DNA of 38,355 nt, from positions 1-38,355 of the forward strand of contig CANETX010000006.1 in the NCBI GenBank assembly GCA_947441435.1, written 5' to 3'. The notes below the pieces were generated by a model that worked only from the letters and a program-made list of their open reading frames with translations, had not been told where the DNA came from and did not search any database. The position numbers and the translations under genes were made by a program. How positions within the stretch are numbered: the first letter of the stretch is position 1; every line of letters starts with the position of its first letter. This document shows, one piece after another, positions 24,348 to 33,774 of this stretch. This DNA comes from Planctomycetaceae bacterium (GTDB lineage: Bacteria; Planctomycetota; Phycisphaerae; Phycisphaerales; SM1A02).

Positions 24348-26197
24348 CGTTCCTCCTCCCCGCGCACCCGCGACCAATCCAGTTGGCCAAGAGACTCGAT
24401 CGCCTGGGCGACCGACTGCGGATCGGTCCGAGTGGTCCCGTCGCTGGCCGACGCCGAGAATGTGCTTCGTTCTGCGGTCGACAACACTGAGTCAATGTGG
24501 GCGATCAGTTCGGGCGATGCCCCGACTCGTTCGAGGATGACACGAGTGTCTCGACGAGTGAGCGTCCCCGAGGGTCGATTGGCATGGTCGGCGATGAACC
24601 CGAGGAGAGCGGTGATCGAGTCGCCAGCCTTCATTCGTCCACGGGCGGCAGCGCGTGCCCCGTGGGCCCGGGCGTAGGCGATGTCCCCCTGAAGCCGATC
24701 GCGACGGCGCTTCGTGAGCAGCAGTGCGGCGCAGGCCATCGGAGGCACCGCAAGAAGTGCCGCGATGCCAAGCGATCCCTTCCACCACGATGCTTCCTCG
24801 AGCATCGACTCGGTGACCACCATGTTGGCAACCACCCCGCCTGAGGCCGCGACCACAGCGTCGGCCTCTCGTGGGGCAGCGCCCGCTGTCCCGAGAACAC
24901 TCTGGGTCGTGAGCCGCTCCGAGGGAACGACGACGATGTCGATGGGTCGGGTCGAGGCGGTCTTGTATCGACCGTCCATTGGATCAAACCAAGAGAACGC
25001 AATGGGTCCGATCGAATCGATCCCCGCGCGAACCGGTCGCAGCGTCTGCGTGAAGGTCTTGGTGGCACCCGCGATCGTGCCCGCAAGCGGCGCAGTCGGC
25101 ATCCGGAAGTCACGCTCAAGCTCAGGGGAGTCGAGCGGTGGGGGCTGGAGTTGCGCGAGTGCGCCCCCTCCACCTCGGTCGGTCATGACGAGTGTGAGCG
25201 TGATGGGATCTCCAACGCCGACACGGTCGGGTTTCGCCGAGGCCGACACCGAGAAGTCGCCAATCGCGCCTCGGAAGGAGTCGGGGCGACCCGCCTCGGG
25301 GAGTGGCTTTACTTCGATTCCGGTTGCCTGCGCCACCGCTGAAATGGGCTTCGACCCGGACACCGTGAGTTCCGGTCGACCGAAGAACCCGCGGTTCTCC
25401 GTGAGGCGGGTGGGGTAGTTCCATGCGATCCTGATGTCGCTGAAGTTGGGAGTTCCCGGCGCGGTCGGCGTGTAGTCGGCCGCCACTTCATAGACGAGGC
25501 AACTCGTACCGCCCACGAGGTCTTCATGGCCCATCGGGCGCTGTCCGCGCTGTTCGAGTTCTGCCATCGATCCCTTGAAGACTCCAAACTCGCATCGTCG
25601 TGGGTCCATGAACCGCCACATGTCCGCTTCGTCGAGGACCTTCCGGTGCGCCTCGCTGCGGAAGGGCTTCACCTCAATGCGCAAGATGACCCGCATCGAC
25701 TGTCCGACCCACACCGCAGATGGCTCACTCACGACCTCGACCTTGAGGAGATCTCCCGTCGAAGACACAATCGAGGAGATGCCGGTCGGCTTGCTTGCGT
25801 GAGTGGTCCCATCGACCACCGGCGAGATGGGGGGAATGGTGAACGTCCCGGCCTTCGTTGGGGTGATGAAGCAGGTGAGGGTGGATGTGTTCTGCTGGGA
25901 GACTTTGCCGTTGATGAACTGCATGGAACTCATCGTCTGTCGTCCGGGCTGCAACTCGAACGCGAGCCCCTCAACGGACGGGAAGACAGGATCCGAGATG
26001 TCGTCGCCATCGCTGACGGTGATGGTGAGGACGGTCGGGCTTCCCACCCATGTCGCGCGCGGAGAGAAGTTGAACTGGACGTCCGCACCGAACGCGGTGC
26101 TCATGCCCAGGCACAACGCAAGAAGTGCACCGAGCGCACGGCTCACGGTGCGCGCTGGACTCGATGCGTTGGGCATGGAGGGGTTCCTGTGTTTCAT
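24344..26197 (-). CDS. batD: BatD-like (oxygen tolerance) protein
   Basis: Signal peptide, then VQFNFSPRATWVGSPTVLTITVSDGDDISDPVFPSVEGLAFELQPGRQTMSSMQFINGKVSQQNTSTLTCFITPTKAGTFTIPPISP (BatD pattern); C-terminal TM. Confidence 0.88.
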   Translation of the reverse strand: MKHRNPSMPNASSPARTVSRALGALLALCLGMSTAFGADVQFNFSPRATWVGSPTVLTITVSDGDDISDPVFPSVEGLAFELQPGRQTMSSMQFINGKVSQQNTSTLTCFITPTKAGTFTIPPISPVVDGTTHASKPTGISSIVSSTGDLLKVEVVSEPSAVWVGQSMRVILRIEVKPFRSEAHRKVLDEADMWRFMDPRRCEFGVFKGSMAELEQRGQRPMGHEDLVGGTSCLVYEVAADYTPTAPGTPNFSDIRIAWNYPTRLTENRGFFGRPELTVSGSKPISAVAQATGIEVKPLPEAGRPDSFRGAIGDFSVSASAKPDRVGVGDPITLTLVMTDRGGGGALAQLQPPPLDSPELERDFRMPTAPLAGTIAGATKTFTQTLRPVRAGIDSIGPIAFSWFDPMDGRYKTASTRPIDIVVVPSERLTTQSVLGTAGAAPREADAVVAASGGVVANMVVTESMLEEASWWKGSLGIAALLAVPPMACAALLLTKRRRDRLQGDIAYARAHGARAAARGRMKAGDSITALLGFIADHANRPSGTLTRRDTRVILERVGASPELIAHIDSVLSTAERSTFSASASDGTTRTDPQSVAQAIESLGQLDWSRVRGEEER

Positions 26198-26199
26198 CG

Positions 26200-27291
26200 C
26201 TACCAGTCTTTCGCCGCCGGAGCCTGTTTGGTTCGCTGCGCCGCTTCTTTCGCATCGAGCCGCGCCTTGGCCCGGTCGCGGACCGCTTGCAGAAGTTTCT
26301 CGGCCTGATCCTTGGTGAGTGGGGCTCCCTCGACCACTTCGCCGTTGGCTGTCCCGGAGGGCTCTTCCTTCGCGCCCTCGCCAACCTGCTCATGCGCACC
26401 GGAGGCGGGGCGCTGTCCCTGCTTCGCCTGCTGCTCCTGCTGCTGCTTCGAGCCCTCGTCCTTCCCCTGTTCCTTGCCCTCCTCCTTGTCCTGCGCGGAC
26501 TCTTGCGACTCCTTGCCAGCTTGATCCTGTGGCTTCGGCTCGGCGCCCTCGGACTTGCCCGGATCCTTCTCGGAGGCTTCGTCGGGCCGTTGCCCCTGCT
26601 GTCCTTGCTGTTGGTCCTGCTGTTGCTGGTCCTTCTGCTCTTGACTCTGATCCTGCTTCTGCTGATCTTGGTTCTGTTGCTGCTGTTGCTGCTGTTGCTG
26701 CTTCTGAATCTCCTCGAGCTGCTTGAGGAGTCGGTGAGAAGTCTCTGCATTTACTCGCGCATCGACATCCGTTGGGTCGGCCGAGGAGGCATCCTTGAAA
26801 TGCGTCAGAGCCTTCTTGACCTGCTCGATGGCATGGCCCAGGTCGGGCTGGCCTCCGGATTCCGTCGGGGTTGTCGAGGGATTCTGGGGAGCAGCAGACC
26901 CTTCTTGCGATCCAAGTTGCCCGAGCGCCTGTGAGTAGAGGGAGTTGCCCTCGTTGAACATCGACGATGCCGCGAGATGGGCATCGGCCAGCTGCGCCGA
27001 CTGCGCGAATGTCGCTGCGGCCTTCTCGAACTCTCCGCCGCGATACTGGGCGACCCCCTGGTTGTAGAGCGCGCTCGCGCTGGCGGGATTTGCCGCAACG
27101 GCCTCGGCGTACGCGGCCGCCGCCTCGTCGAACTTCGCGGCATCGAACGCCGCACGCCCCCGGACGACGGCAGCGCGATACGTCCGCTCATCAACCGTCG
27201 CAGGCTTCCCCTGCGCCGAGGACGCACAGGTGATGGCGATCGCGGTGAGTGCCGCGACAATCTCTGCAGCTCGCTGAAGTCTCCAGCTCAT
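26200..27291 (-). CDS. batC: BatC-like TPR protein with extended Gln/Glu/Lys-rich region
   Basis: YRAAVVRGRAAFDAAKFDEAAAAYAEAVAANPASASALYNQGVAQYRGGEFEKAAATFAQSAQ; then EIQKQQQQQQQQQNQDQQKQDQSQEQKDQQQQDQQQGQQGQ. Confidence 0.82.
   Translation of the reverse strand: MSWRLQRAAEIVAALTAIAITCASSAQGKPATVDERTYRAAVVRGRAAFDAAKFDEAAAAYAEAVAANPASASALYNQGVAQYRGGEFEKAAATFAQSAQLADAHLAASSMFNEGNSLYSQALGQLGSQEGSAAPQNPSTTPTESGGQPDLGHAIEQVKKALTHFKDASSADPTDVDARVNAETSHRLLKQLEEIQKQQQQQQQQQNQDQQKQDQSQEQKDQQQQDQQQGQQGQRPDEASEKDPGKSEGAEPKPQDQAGKESQESAQDKEEGKEQGKDEGSKQQQEQQAKQGQRPASGAHEQVGEGAKEEPSGTANGEVVEGAPLTKDQAEKLLQAVRDRAKARLDAKEAAQRTKQAPAAKDW
26674..26700. repeat. 9-bp tandem repeat CTGTTGCTG x3 (plus flanking variants) coding polyQ in BatC
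   Basis: Three perfect units read at 26674-26682, 26683-26691 and 26692-26700. Confidence 0.88.
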
Positions 27292-28328
27292 GCCGCTCCC
27301 TCCGCCGAGACCTGCAGTGGCGCGGACTTGCGTCGATCAGAGATCAGGCATTCGCCGACGAGGAGCAACAGCGCCAGCGCTGCTGGCCACTGATACCGCG
27401 GAATCGTCGTCGTGATCGTGGACATCTCGGATTCCTGACGGTCCAAGTCGGAGAGACCCTGTGCGAGCACCTCGCCAAGATCGACCTGTGCCGTTCCCGC
27501 TCCAACATAGATGCCAGCACCCGCCTCCGCCACCGCCTTGAGGGTCGAAGGATCCATCTTGGACCACACCTCTTGTCCGTCATGCAGTTGCCACGTTCGC
27601 TCGCCACCAACGTCGACGGGGATCCTGCCGCCGTCGCGGGAATCGCCGATGCCGACCGTGATGATCCGGATTCCCTGCGACTGATGGATTTCTGCCGCGG
27701 CCACGGCGGGTTCACTCTCCATGTCCTCGCCGTCGGTGAGGATCACGATGGCCCGACCTCCATTGGCATCCGTGGGGAAACTCCGCGCCGCGGTTCGAAT
27801 CGCATCACCGAGCATCGAGCCGCCGCGCAGGGCATCTTTGGGCTCGAGAGCATCGACGCTCTGCATCAAGGCGCCGTAGTTGAGTGTGAGCGGGGTCCGA
27901 AGCGCGGCGACACCCGCGAAGTCGACGAGTCCGACACGGTCCCCGCCCATGGCACGCACCGCATCATCGATGAAGAGTTTCGCGCGTTCGAGTCGGTTGG
28001 GCGCGACGTCCTCGGCGAGCATCGAGCGGCTCACGTCGACGACGAACATGAGGTCGGCACCACTGCGCTTCACTTCCTCGGTCTGGCGACCATGGCGGGG
28101 ATCGGTCAGGGCCGCCACGAGCGCGGCCATCGCCAGAACCAGAAGCACACCCCGAACGGCCGGTCGAAACTGCGAGAGCCGGGGGGCCACGCGGTCTCGC
28201 ACTCCCCGATCGAGGAGCCGTTCGAGCGCTCGCCGTCGCCACGCAATCGTTGCGCCCAGCATCACAACGGCAGCCGCCACCAGCCAAAGCCAATGGAGTG
28301 CCGCGAGGTTGTTGAACTCAATTGCCAC
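27288..28328 (-). CDS. batB: vWA domain membrane protein, BatB-like
   Basis: MIDAS DLMFVVDVSRSMLAEDVAPNRLERAKLFIDDAV; N- and C-terminal TM helices. Confidence 0.88.
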   Translation of the reverse strand: MAIEFNNLAALHWLWLVAAAVVMLGATIAWRRRALERLLDRGVRDRVAPRLSQFRPAVRGVLLVLAMAALVAALTDPRHGRQTEEVKRSGADLMFVVDVSRSMLAEDVAPNRLERAKLFIDDAVRAMGGDRVGLVDFAGVAALRTPLTLNYGALMQSVDALEPKDALRGGSMLGDAIRTAARSFPTDANGGRAIVILTDGEDMESEPAVAAAEIHQSQGIRIITVGIGDSRDGGRIPVDVGGERTWQLHDGQEVWSKMDPSTLKAVAEAGAGIYVGAGTAQVDLGEVLAQGLSDLDRQESEMSTITTTIPRYQWPAALALLLLVGECLISDRRKSAPLQVSAEGAA

Positions 28329-28346
28329 GAGTGGCTCCTGAAGCGA

Positions 28347-29444
28347 TCACGTCAGGCTCCTGTAACGGGTGGTGACGAGGAGAAGTTCAGCGCCGACGAG
28401 GAGGAGCACTCCGATGAGGAGCGGTGGGGTTGACTGCCCCGCGAGCCCCGAGGGCTGCACGGCAAGATCGGTGAAGCGGCAGGCCTGCCGCTCCTCGGTC
28501 TTGGCCTTCTCGAGGAGGTCGATCTCTTCGTAGATCGCCTCGAGGCTCGCGGTGTCCGTGGCCCGGAAGTACTTGCCCCCCGTCTTCGCCGCCATCTCCC
28601 GCATGAGCTCCTCGTCGATCGACACGGGGACGTTGCGGATGATCGTCCGACCGAAGGGGTCGGTTCCCACGGGGAACGGCGCCATTCCCCTCGTGCCAAC
28701 GCCGATGGCGTAGATCTTGATCCCATAGGTTGCGGCAAGATCCGCAGCGACGCGGGGATCGACCGCCCCGGCGTTGTTCTCGCCATCGGTGAGAAGGATG
28801 ATGGCCGCACTCTTGATGGGATCCCTGCCAGCAGTCTCGGCGGCGTGCTGCATGGTGTCGCGCAGTCGCTCGACGGCGAGTGCCACGGCATCGCCGATGG
28901 CAGTGCCGCCTTCGGCAGTGTCATCGGCGGGAGTCACTGCGCGCAGGGCATCGATCACATAGCCGTGGTCGAGCGTGAGTGGGGAGAGTCCGTCGGCAAA
29001 CCGCGCGAAGGTGACCACTCCGACGAGATCGTTGGGCCGTCCCCGGAGGCCACCGCCGCCGAGCACGAACGCGCTCGCGACATCCTTGACGGCCTCCAAT
29101 CGATCCACGGGAGAACCGTCGATCTCAAAGTCAAGTGCGCGCATGGATCCAGATCGATCAACGACGAGTTCGAGCGCCGCTCCCTCGACAAAGACCTTGG
29201 TCTGCTGGTGCGCGATCACCGGCCGCGCAATGCAGACTGCAAGGAGCACAATCGCAAGCGCCCGCAGCGTCCAGACGATCCATCGTGTGCGGGCCACCCA
29301 CGAAGTGCCGGCAGCGCGCAGGAGCGCGACCGACGAGTACGCAACTTGCGAGCGTCGGCGACCGTCGGCCATCCGCCAGAGCGCGAGAGGCGCGAGGAGC
29401 GCAAGCGCGAGCCACCACCACTCAAGGGTGTGGAGGGTGTTCAT
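28347..29444 (-). CDS. batA: vWA domain membrane protein, BatA-like
   Basis: MIDAS LELVVDRSGSMRALDF; LLTDGENNAG; ATDTASLEAIYEEIDLLEK; TM helices at both ends. Confidence 0.88.
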   Translation of the reverse strand: MNTLHTLEWWWLALALLAPLALWRMADGRRRSQVAYSSVALLRAAGTSWVARTRWIVWTLRALAIVLLAVCIARPVIAHQQTKVFVEGAALELVVDRSGSMRALDFEIDGSPVDRLEAVKDVASAFVLGGGGLRGRPNDLVGVVTFARFADGLSPLTLDHGYVIDALRAVTPADDTAEGGTAIGDAVALAVERLRDTMQHAAETAGRDPIKSAAIILLTDGENNAGAVDPRVAADLAATYGIKIYAIGVGTRGMAPFPVGTDPFGRTIIRNVPVSIDEELMREMAAKTGGKYFRATDTASLEAIYEEIDLLEKAKTEERQACRFTDLAVQPSGLAGQSTPPLLIGVLLLVGAELLLVTTRYRSLT

Positions 29445-30469
29445 GAGGCCACTCCCGCTTTCTCTGCCGGAACCTCAGCGGTGGCCGTGGTCGGTGTGGT
29501 TTCTTCGACGAATCCGCGCGCCGCCTCCATCCCGCGCACACAGTCGGCCTCAAGAGGCCGGTAGGCGGCGAACTTCACCATGTCGGCCGCGCGGAGAAAA
29601 TCCGTCAGGAGATGCCGGTGCTCCGCGCCGATCAGGGGGTGGTCCCCGGCGCGGGCCAGAAACTCCTTCGTGGTCTGCTCAGGAGCGGCGATGTCGAATC
29701 GTCGTTCGATGTACTGCCGGACGACATCTGAGAGGCGCACCCAGTAGGTGTGCAGTTCACCCCGCGCGACGAGGCTCTCGCACTGGAGGCGAGCGAGCTG
29801 CGCGAGCGCCCACTCATCGGGGGTCTGAGCGCGCTCGCGAGCAGCGGCGCGTCGGGTCCACAGGTAGTAGGTCGACGCCCCCGCACCCACCACGCCGCCG
29901 ACCACCACGAGCCACCACCAGGAACGTCCGAGGTTGATCTCGACCGGACCCTTGATGTCGCGGTAGATCGCGGGATCGAACTTGCCACCCACAAGGCTCA
30001 TGACCGTGATCTCGGCTGCGGGGATCTCGAGGGTGCCCTCGGTGCCGGCAGCGTCCTTCCACTCGACGGTGAGCACGGGAGTCGCGAGCACGCCGCTCTC
30101 GTAGGTGGACGCGACGAACCGGAGGATCGACGCGGTCGCTCCGCGTGCCGGCAGGGCGGACCGCATCACTCCGCTCGTCTCGAAGGGGCCGAACTGTGCA
30201 GGAATGTCGGGCATCGTGACGGCGACCCCGGCGGTGGCGGTGACTGTGAGCGAGAACTCGATAGGGGTCCCGACCTCGACGACATCCGCTGGTGCCGTCA
30301 ACGATGCTGAAATCGTTCCGTCAGTCGCGGTGCGCACGAGTGACCTCGCTTCGCGAGGGGCGGGGGGCGCTCCACCCGTTCCGGCAGGGGTGGGGGTGAC
30401 AGACTGTCCACCCAGTGCGTGCGCGGCGGCAATCGTGAGTGCGAGGATCGACGCGGCGAGAGGCCTCAT
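29441..30469 (-). CDS. Short BatD-like membrane-anchored protein in the Bat operon
   Basis: Signal peptide; SASLTAPADVVEVGTPIEFSLTVTATAGVAVTMPDIPAQFGPFE; single TM WWWLVVVGGVVGAGASTYYLW; overlaps its neighbours by 4 nt. Confidence 0.65.
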   Translation of the reverse strand: MRPLAASILALTIAAAHALGGQSVTPTPAGTGGAPPAPREARSLVRTATDGTISASLTAPADVVEVGTPIEFSLTVTATAGVAVTMPDIPAQFGPFETSGVMRSALPARGATASILRFVASTYESGVLATPVLTVEWKDAAGTEGTLEIPAAEITVMSLVGGKFDPAIYRDIKGPVEINLGRSWWWLVVVGGVVGAGASTYYLWTRRAAARERAQTPDEWALAQLARLQCESLVARGELHTYWVRLSDVVRQYIERRFDIAAPEQTTKEFLARAGDHPLIGAEHRHLLTDFLRAADMVKFAAYRPLEADCVRGMEAARGFVEETTPTTATAEVPAEKAGVAS

Positions 30470-31347
30470 CTCGACCTCCGCGCTTCGCGCTTGCGAAAGT
30501 ACGCGGTGATCGGTTCGATCGGATCGACCCCCGTCTCCAGCGTGATCGGTTCGATCTTCAGTCGGCGAAGCGCAGTCTCGAACCGCTGAGTGCGCTCGTG
30601 AGCCTGTGCGGCGAATGTCTCGCGAACTGCGCGACTGCCCGTGTCGACGAGGAGCAGCTCGCCCGTCTCCTGGTCCTCGACTTCGAGCAGACCGACATTC
30701 GGCAGTGACTCCTCAAGTCGATCCCAGACCCGAACTGGGATCACGTCGTGTCGGCTATGGGCGATGGCGAGCGGACGCTCCCATCCCGAATCGAGAAAGT
30801 CGCTCACGAGAAAGATGACGCATCGCCGCCGCTGGATCCGGTTGAGTTCGTCGATCGCCTCCGCGATCGCCGTCCCGCGACGCACTGGCCTGTGGGCAAG
30901 CACTTCTCGGATGATCCGAAGGACGTGTCTGCGCCCCTTCCGAGCGGGGACGTGCCGCTCGATCGTGTCCGAGAAGAGCAGGAGTCCCACCTTGTCGTTG
31001 TTGCGCGTGGCGCTGAAGGCCAGGGTCGCTGCGACCTCCGCCACGAGATCGCGCTTGAGTTGGCTGCGAGAACCGAACCCAAGAGATCCCGACAGATCGA
31101 CCGCCAGAATGACGGTGAGTTCGCGCTCCTCGCGAAAAAGTTTTACATGCGGAGATCCCGCGCGCGCCGACACATTCCAGTCAATGGTCCGGATGTCATC
31201 GCCGATTTCGTAGGGGCGGACTTCCTCGAACTCCATTCCGCGGCCCTTGACGGCCGACAGGTACCGGCCCGCCACGGCCTCCTGCACGATTCGCGAGGTG
31301 CGGATCTCGATTCGCCTTACTTTCTTGATGATCTCGCTCGTGAGCAT
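30466..31347 (-). CDS. DUF58 domain (vWA-related) protein
   Basis: GRYLSAVKGRGMEFEEVRPYEIGDDIRTIDWNVSARAGSPHVKLFREERELTVILAVDLSGSLGFGS is the DUF58 signature. Confidence 0.94.
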   Translation of the reverse strand: MLTSEIIKKVRRIEIRTSRIVQEAVAGRYLSAVKGRGMEFEEVRPYEIGDDIRTIDWNVSARAGSPHVKLFREERELTVILAVDLSGSLGFGSRSQLKRDLVAEVAATLAFSATRNNDKVGLLLFSDTIERHVPARKGRRHVLRIIREVLAHRPVRRGTAIAEAIDELNRIQRRRCVIFLVSDFLDSGWERPLAIAHSRHDVIPVRVWDRLEESLPNVGLLEVEDQETGELLLVDTGSRAVRETFAAQAHERTQRFETALRRLKIEPITLETGVDPIEPITAYFRKREARRSR

Positions 31348-31406
31348 GAGATTCCTCCCGTGGATTCACCGCCGGCGCAGCGCCGGGCGGATCCCTCGGA
31401 GCGAGG

Positions 31407-32405
31407 TCAGGGGACCGGCACGTGTTCGAGCAGGGTGCGGACGACGTCGTCTTGCGTCTTCTCCTCCGCCTCGGCCTCGTACGAAAGTCCGATGCGGTGG
31501 CGAAGCACCGGGTGCGCGACATCCTTGATGTCCTGGGGGACGACATACCCGCGGCCATCGAGGAAGGCCTTGGCCTTCGCCGCAAGCGTCAAGCAAATGG
31601 TCGCGCGTGGAGAGCAGCCGAACTGGACGAGGCCAAGGATCGGCACCTTGTGCCGCGAGGGGTCGCGCGTGCTGGTGACGAGGTCGACCACATAGTCCTT
31701 GATGCGATCGTCCATGAAGACTTGATCGACCAGGGCACGCGCCACCATGATGTCCGCAGGCTTCATGACCGCATCGACCGTGGCTTTCGTCGAGGTCGCA
31801 GCCATCCGGTCGAGGATCTGCCGCTCCTGCTTGATGGTCGGGTATCCGACCACCAGTTTCATTGCGAAGCGGTCGACCTGCGCCTCCGGCAGGGGATACG
31901 TTCCCTCCTGCTCGATCGGATTCTGTGTGGCGAGCACGATGAAGGGCTGCGGCAGTTCGTAGGTCGTGTCACCGATCGTCACCTGCCGCTCCTGCATCGC
32001 CTCCAAGAGTGCCGACTGGACCTTTGCCGGTGCCCGATTGATCTCATCCGCGAGAATGATGTTTGAGAAGATCGGCCCGTGCTTCACGGCAAACTCGCCG
32101 GAGGAGGGCTTGTAGATCAGTGTGCCGATGAGGTCGGCGGGCAAGAGGTCCGGCGTGAACTGGATCCGGCGAAAGCCGGTGTTGATCCCCTTCGCAAGGC
32201 AACTCACCGCGGTGGTCTTCGCGAGCCCCGGCACTCCCTCGATCAGCACATGGCCGTTCATGAGGAGGCTGCACAGGAGCCCTTCAATGAGTTCATCCTG
32301 ACCGACCATCACCCGGTGGATCTGGTCGACGAGATGGCGGAAGGGCCTGCTGGCGGCAGCGACTTGGAGTTCGAGGTCCGTGATGTCTCGTGGCGGTGTG
32401 TTCAT
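31407..32405 (-). CDS. MoxR-family AAA+ ATPase
   Basis: VMVGQDELIEGLLCSLLMNGHVLIEGVPGLAKTTAVSCLA; IILADEINRAPAKVQSALLEAMQERQVTIGDTTYELPQPFIVLATQNPIEQEGTYPLPEAQVDRF. Confidence 0.96.
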   Translation of the reverse strand: MNTPPRDITDLELQVAAASRPFRHLVDQIHRVMVGQDELIEGLLCSLLMNGHVLIEGVPGLAKTTAVSCLAKGINTGFRRIQFTPDLLPADLIGTLIYKPSSGEFAVKHGPIFSNIILADEINRAPAKVQSALLEAMQERQVTIGDTTYELPQPFIVLATQNPIEQEGTYPLPEAQVDRFAMKLVVGYPTIKQERQILDRMAATSTKATVDAVMKPADIMVARALVDQVFMDDRIKDYVVDLVTSTRDPSRHKVPILGLVQFGCSPRATICLTLAAKAKAFLDGRGYVVPQDIKDVAHPVLRHRIGLSYEAEAEEKTQDDVVRTLLEHVPVP

Positions 32406-32488
32406 CGCAGTGTGCATGGCGTGGATACGCCCCCTCCGAAGGGGCGGTTCGGAGCGGGCCGGGGATGATAAGCGGCTACCTTTGCGCG

Positions 32489-33406
32489 ATGGCGAAATCG
32501 ATGCAGGTCGCGTGGATCGGGACGGGAATGATGGGGGCTCCGATGGCGGGGCATCTCCTGGCGGCGGGCCATGCGGTCAATGTGCACTCGCGGACCCGCG
32601 CGAAGGCTGAGTTACTGCTCGCCAGCGGTGCGCGATGGTGCGACACTCCGGCCGAAGCGGCAAGTGGATGCGACGTCGCCTTCTCGATGGTCGGCACTCC
32701 GGCGGAAGTCGAGGCTGTGCACCTCGGCGTGACGGGCACGCTGCGTGCCGCAGATCCACCTCGCATCCTCGTCGACATGAGCACGAGCAGTCCAGAACTC
32801 GCGGTTCGCCTCGATGAATCCGCGCGAATGGCTGGGAGCCGCGCGTGCGATGCCCCCGTCACCGGCGGTGATGTCGGTGCGCGAAACGCGACCCTGTCGA
32901 TCATGGTCGGCGGTGACGAGGCGTCCTGCGGCCTGATCGCCCCTCTCCTCGGTGCGCTTGGAAAGACCATCGTTCGCCACGGCGAGGCGGGGCAAGGCCA
33001 GCGAGCGAAACTCGTGAACCAGATTCTCATCGCAGCGACCATGGTGGGCATGTGCGAAGGACTCGCGAGCGCACGCGCTTCGGGGCTCGACGAGCAACGG
33101 GTGCTCGAGAGCGTCGGCGCCGGAGCCGCCGGTAGTTGGGCGCTCGCCAATCTCGCGCCGAGGGTCCTCAAGGGAAATCTCGAACCAGGATTCATGGTGG
33201 ACCACTTCGTCAAGGACCTTGGACTCGCGCTCGCAATGTGCGAGTCTCAAGGAATCCGCCTTCCCGGCGTGGAGCTTGCCCAGCGGCTCTACCGACAGCT
33301 TCAGGCCGATGGCCATGGGCGTCGTGGGACTCAGGCGCTGGTTCTGGCCTATCCCGAAGGGCGGAGAGAGCCTCGTCCGCTTGCGGCGAACCCCGATCGC
33401 GGGTAG
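32489..33406 (+). CDS. NAD(P)-dependent 3-hydroxyisobutyrate/beta-hydroxyacid dehydrogenase family protein
   Basis: VAWIGTGMMGAPMAGHLLAAGHAVNVHSRT; DAPVTGGDVGARNATLSIMVGG; GQRAKLVNQILIAATMVGMCEGLA. Confidence 0.93.
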   Translation: MAKSMQVAWIGTGMMGAPMAGHLLAAGHAVNVHSRTRAKAELLLASGARWCDTPAEAASGCDVAFSMVGTPAEVEAVHLGVTGTLRAADPPRILVDMSTSSPELAVRLDESARMAGSRACDAPVTGGDVGARNATLSIMVGGDEASCGLIAPLLGALGKTIVRHGEAGQGQRAKLVNQILIAATMVGMCEGLASARASGLDEQRVLESVGAGAAGSWALANLAPRVLKGNLEPGFMVDHFVKDLGLALAMCESQGIRLPGVELAQRLYRQLQADGHGRRGTQALVLAYPEGRREPRPLAANPDRG

Positions 33407-33434
33407 TCTTCCCGACCCCCCTTGGGAGCCACCA

Positions 33435-33743
33435 ATGACTGAACTGACCCCCGGAACCACCGTCACAATCTCAGTCATCAAGGTTCCAAGAGAACCGCGC
33501 CATCGCAAGACCATCGAGCGGCTGATGCGCCTCCAACCGGCCATCCAGCGCACGCTGACCCGTGTTGCGCGCGTGCGCGGCCGGACGAATCCTGTGAATC
33601 AGCGAGGTGGTCGAATGTGGATTTCGCGCATCGCGGCGACCCGCTGCGTGAGCGCGTCCAAGGGAGCAAAGTTCTCCCTGCGCATCACTCCCCAGATCAT
33701 CCCTGACGTCAAGGCAATCTCGCGCTTCGTCGAGATCGCCTGA
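33435..33743 (+). CDS. Small basic hypothetical protein (102 aa)
   Basis: ATG 33435 preceded by GGGAG 8-12 nt upstream; MTELTPGTTVTISVIKVPREPRHRKTIERLMRLQPAIQRTLTRVARVRGRTNPVNQRGGRMWISRIAATRCVSASKGAKFSLRITPQIIPDVKAISRFVEIA. Confidence 0.65.
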   Translation: MTELTPGTTVTISVIKVPREPRHRKTIERLMRLQPAIQRTLTRVARVRGRTNPVNQRGGRMWISRIAATRCVSASKGAKFSLRITPQIIPDVKAISRFVEIA

Positions 33744-33774
33744 GCGCACAGGCTGGGTGCCCGAGGCACGTCGA

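Noticed and set aside
26125-26934. 269-aa Leu-rich plus-strand ORF that looks like a polytopic membrane protein
   Set aside because: It is the reverse reading of the Gln-rich BatC repeat (CAG read as CTG gives Leu); artefact.
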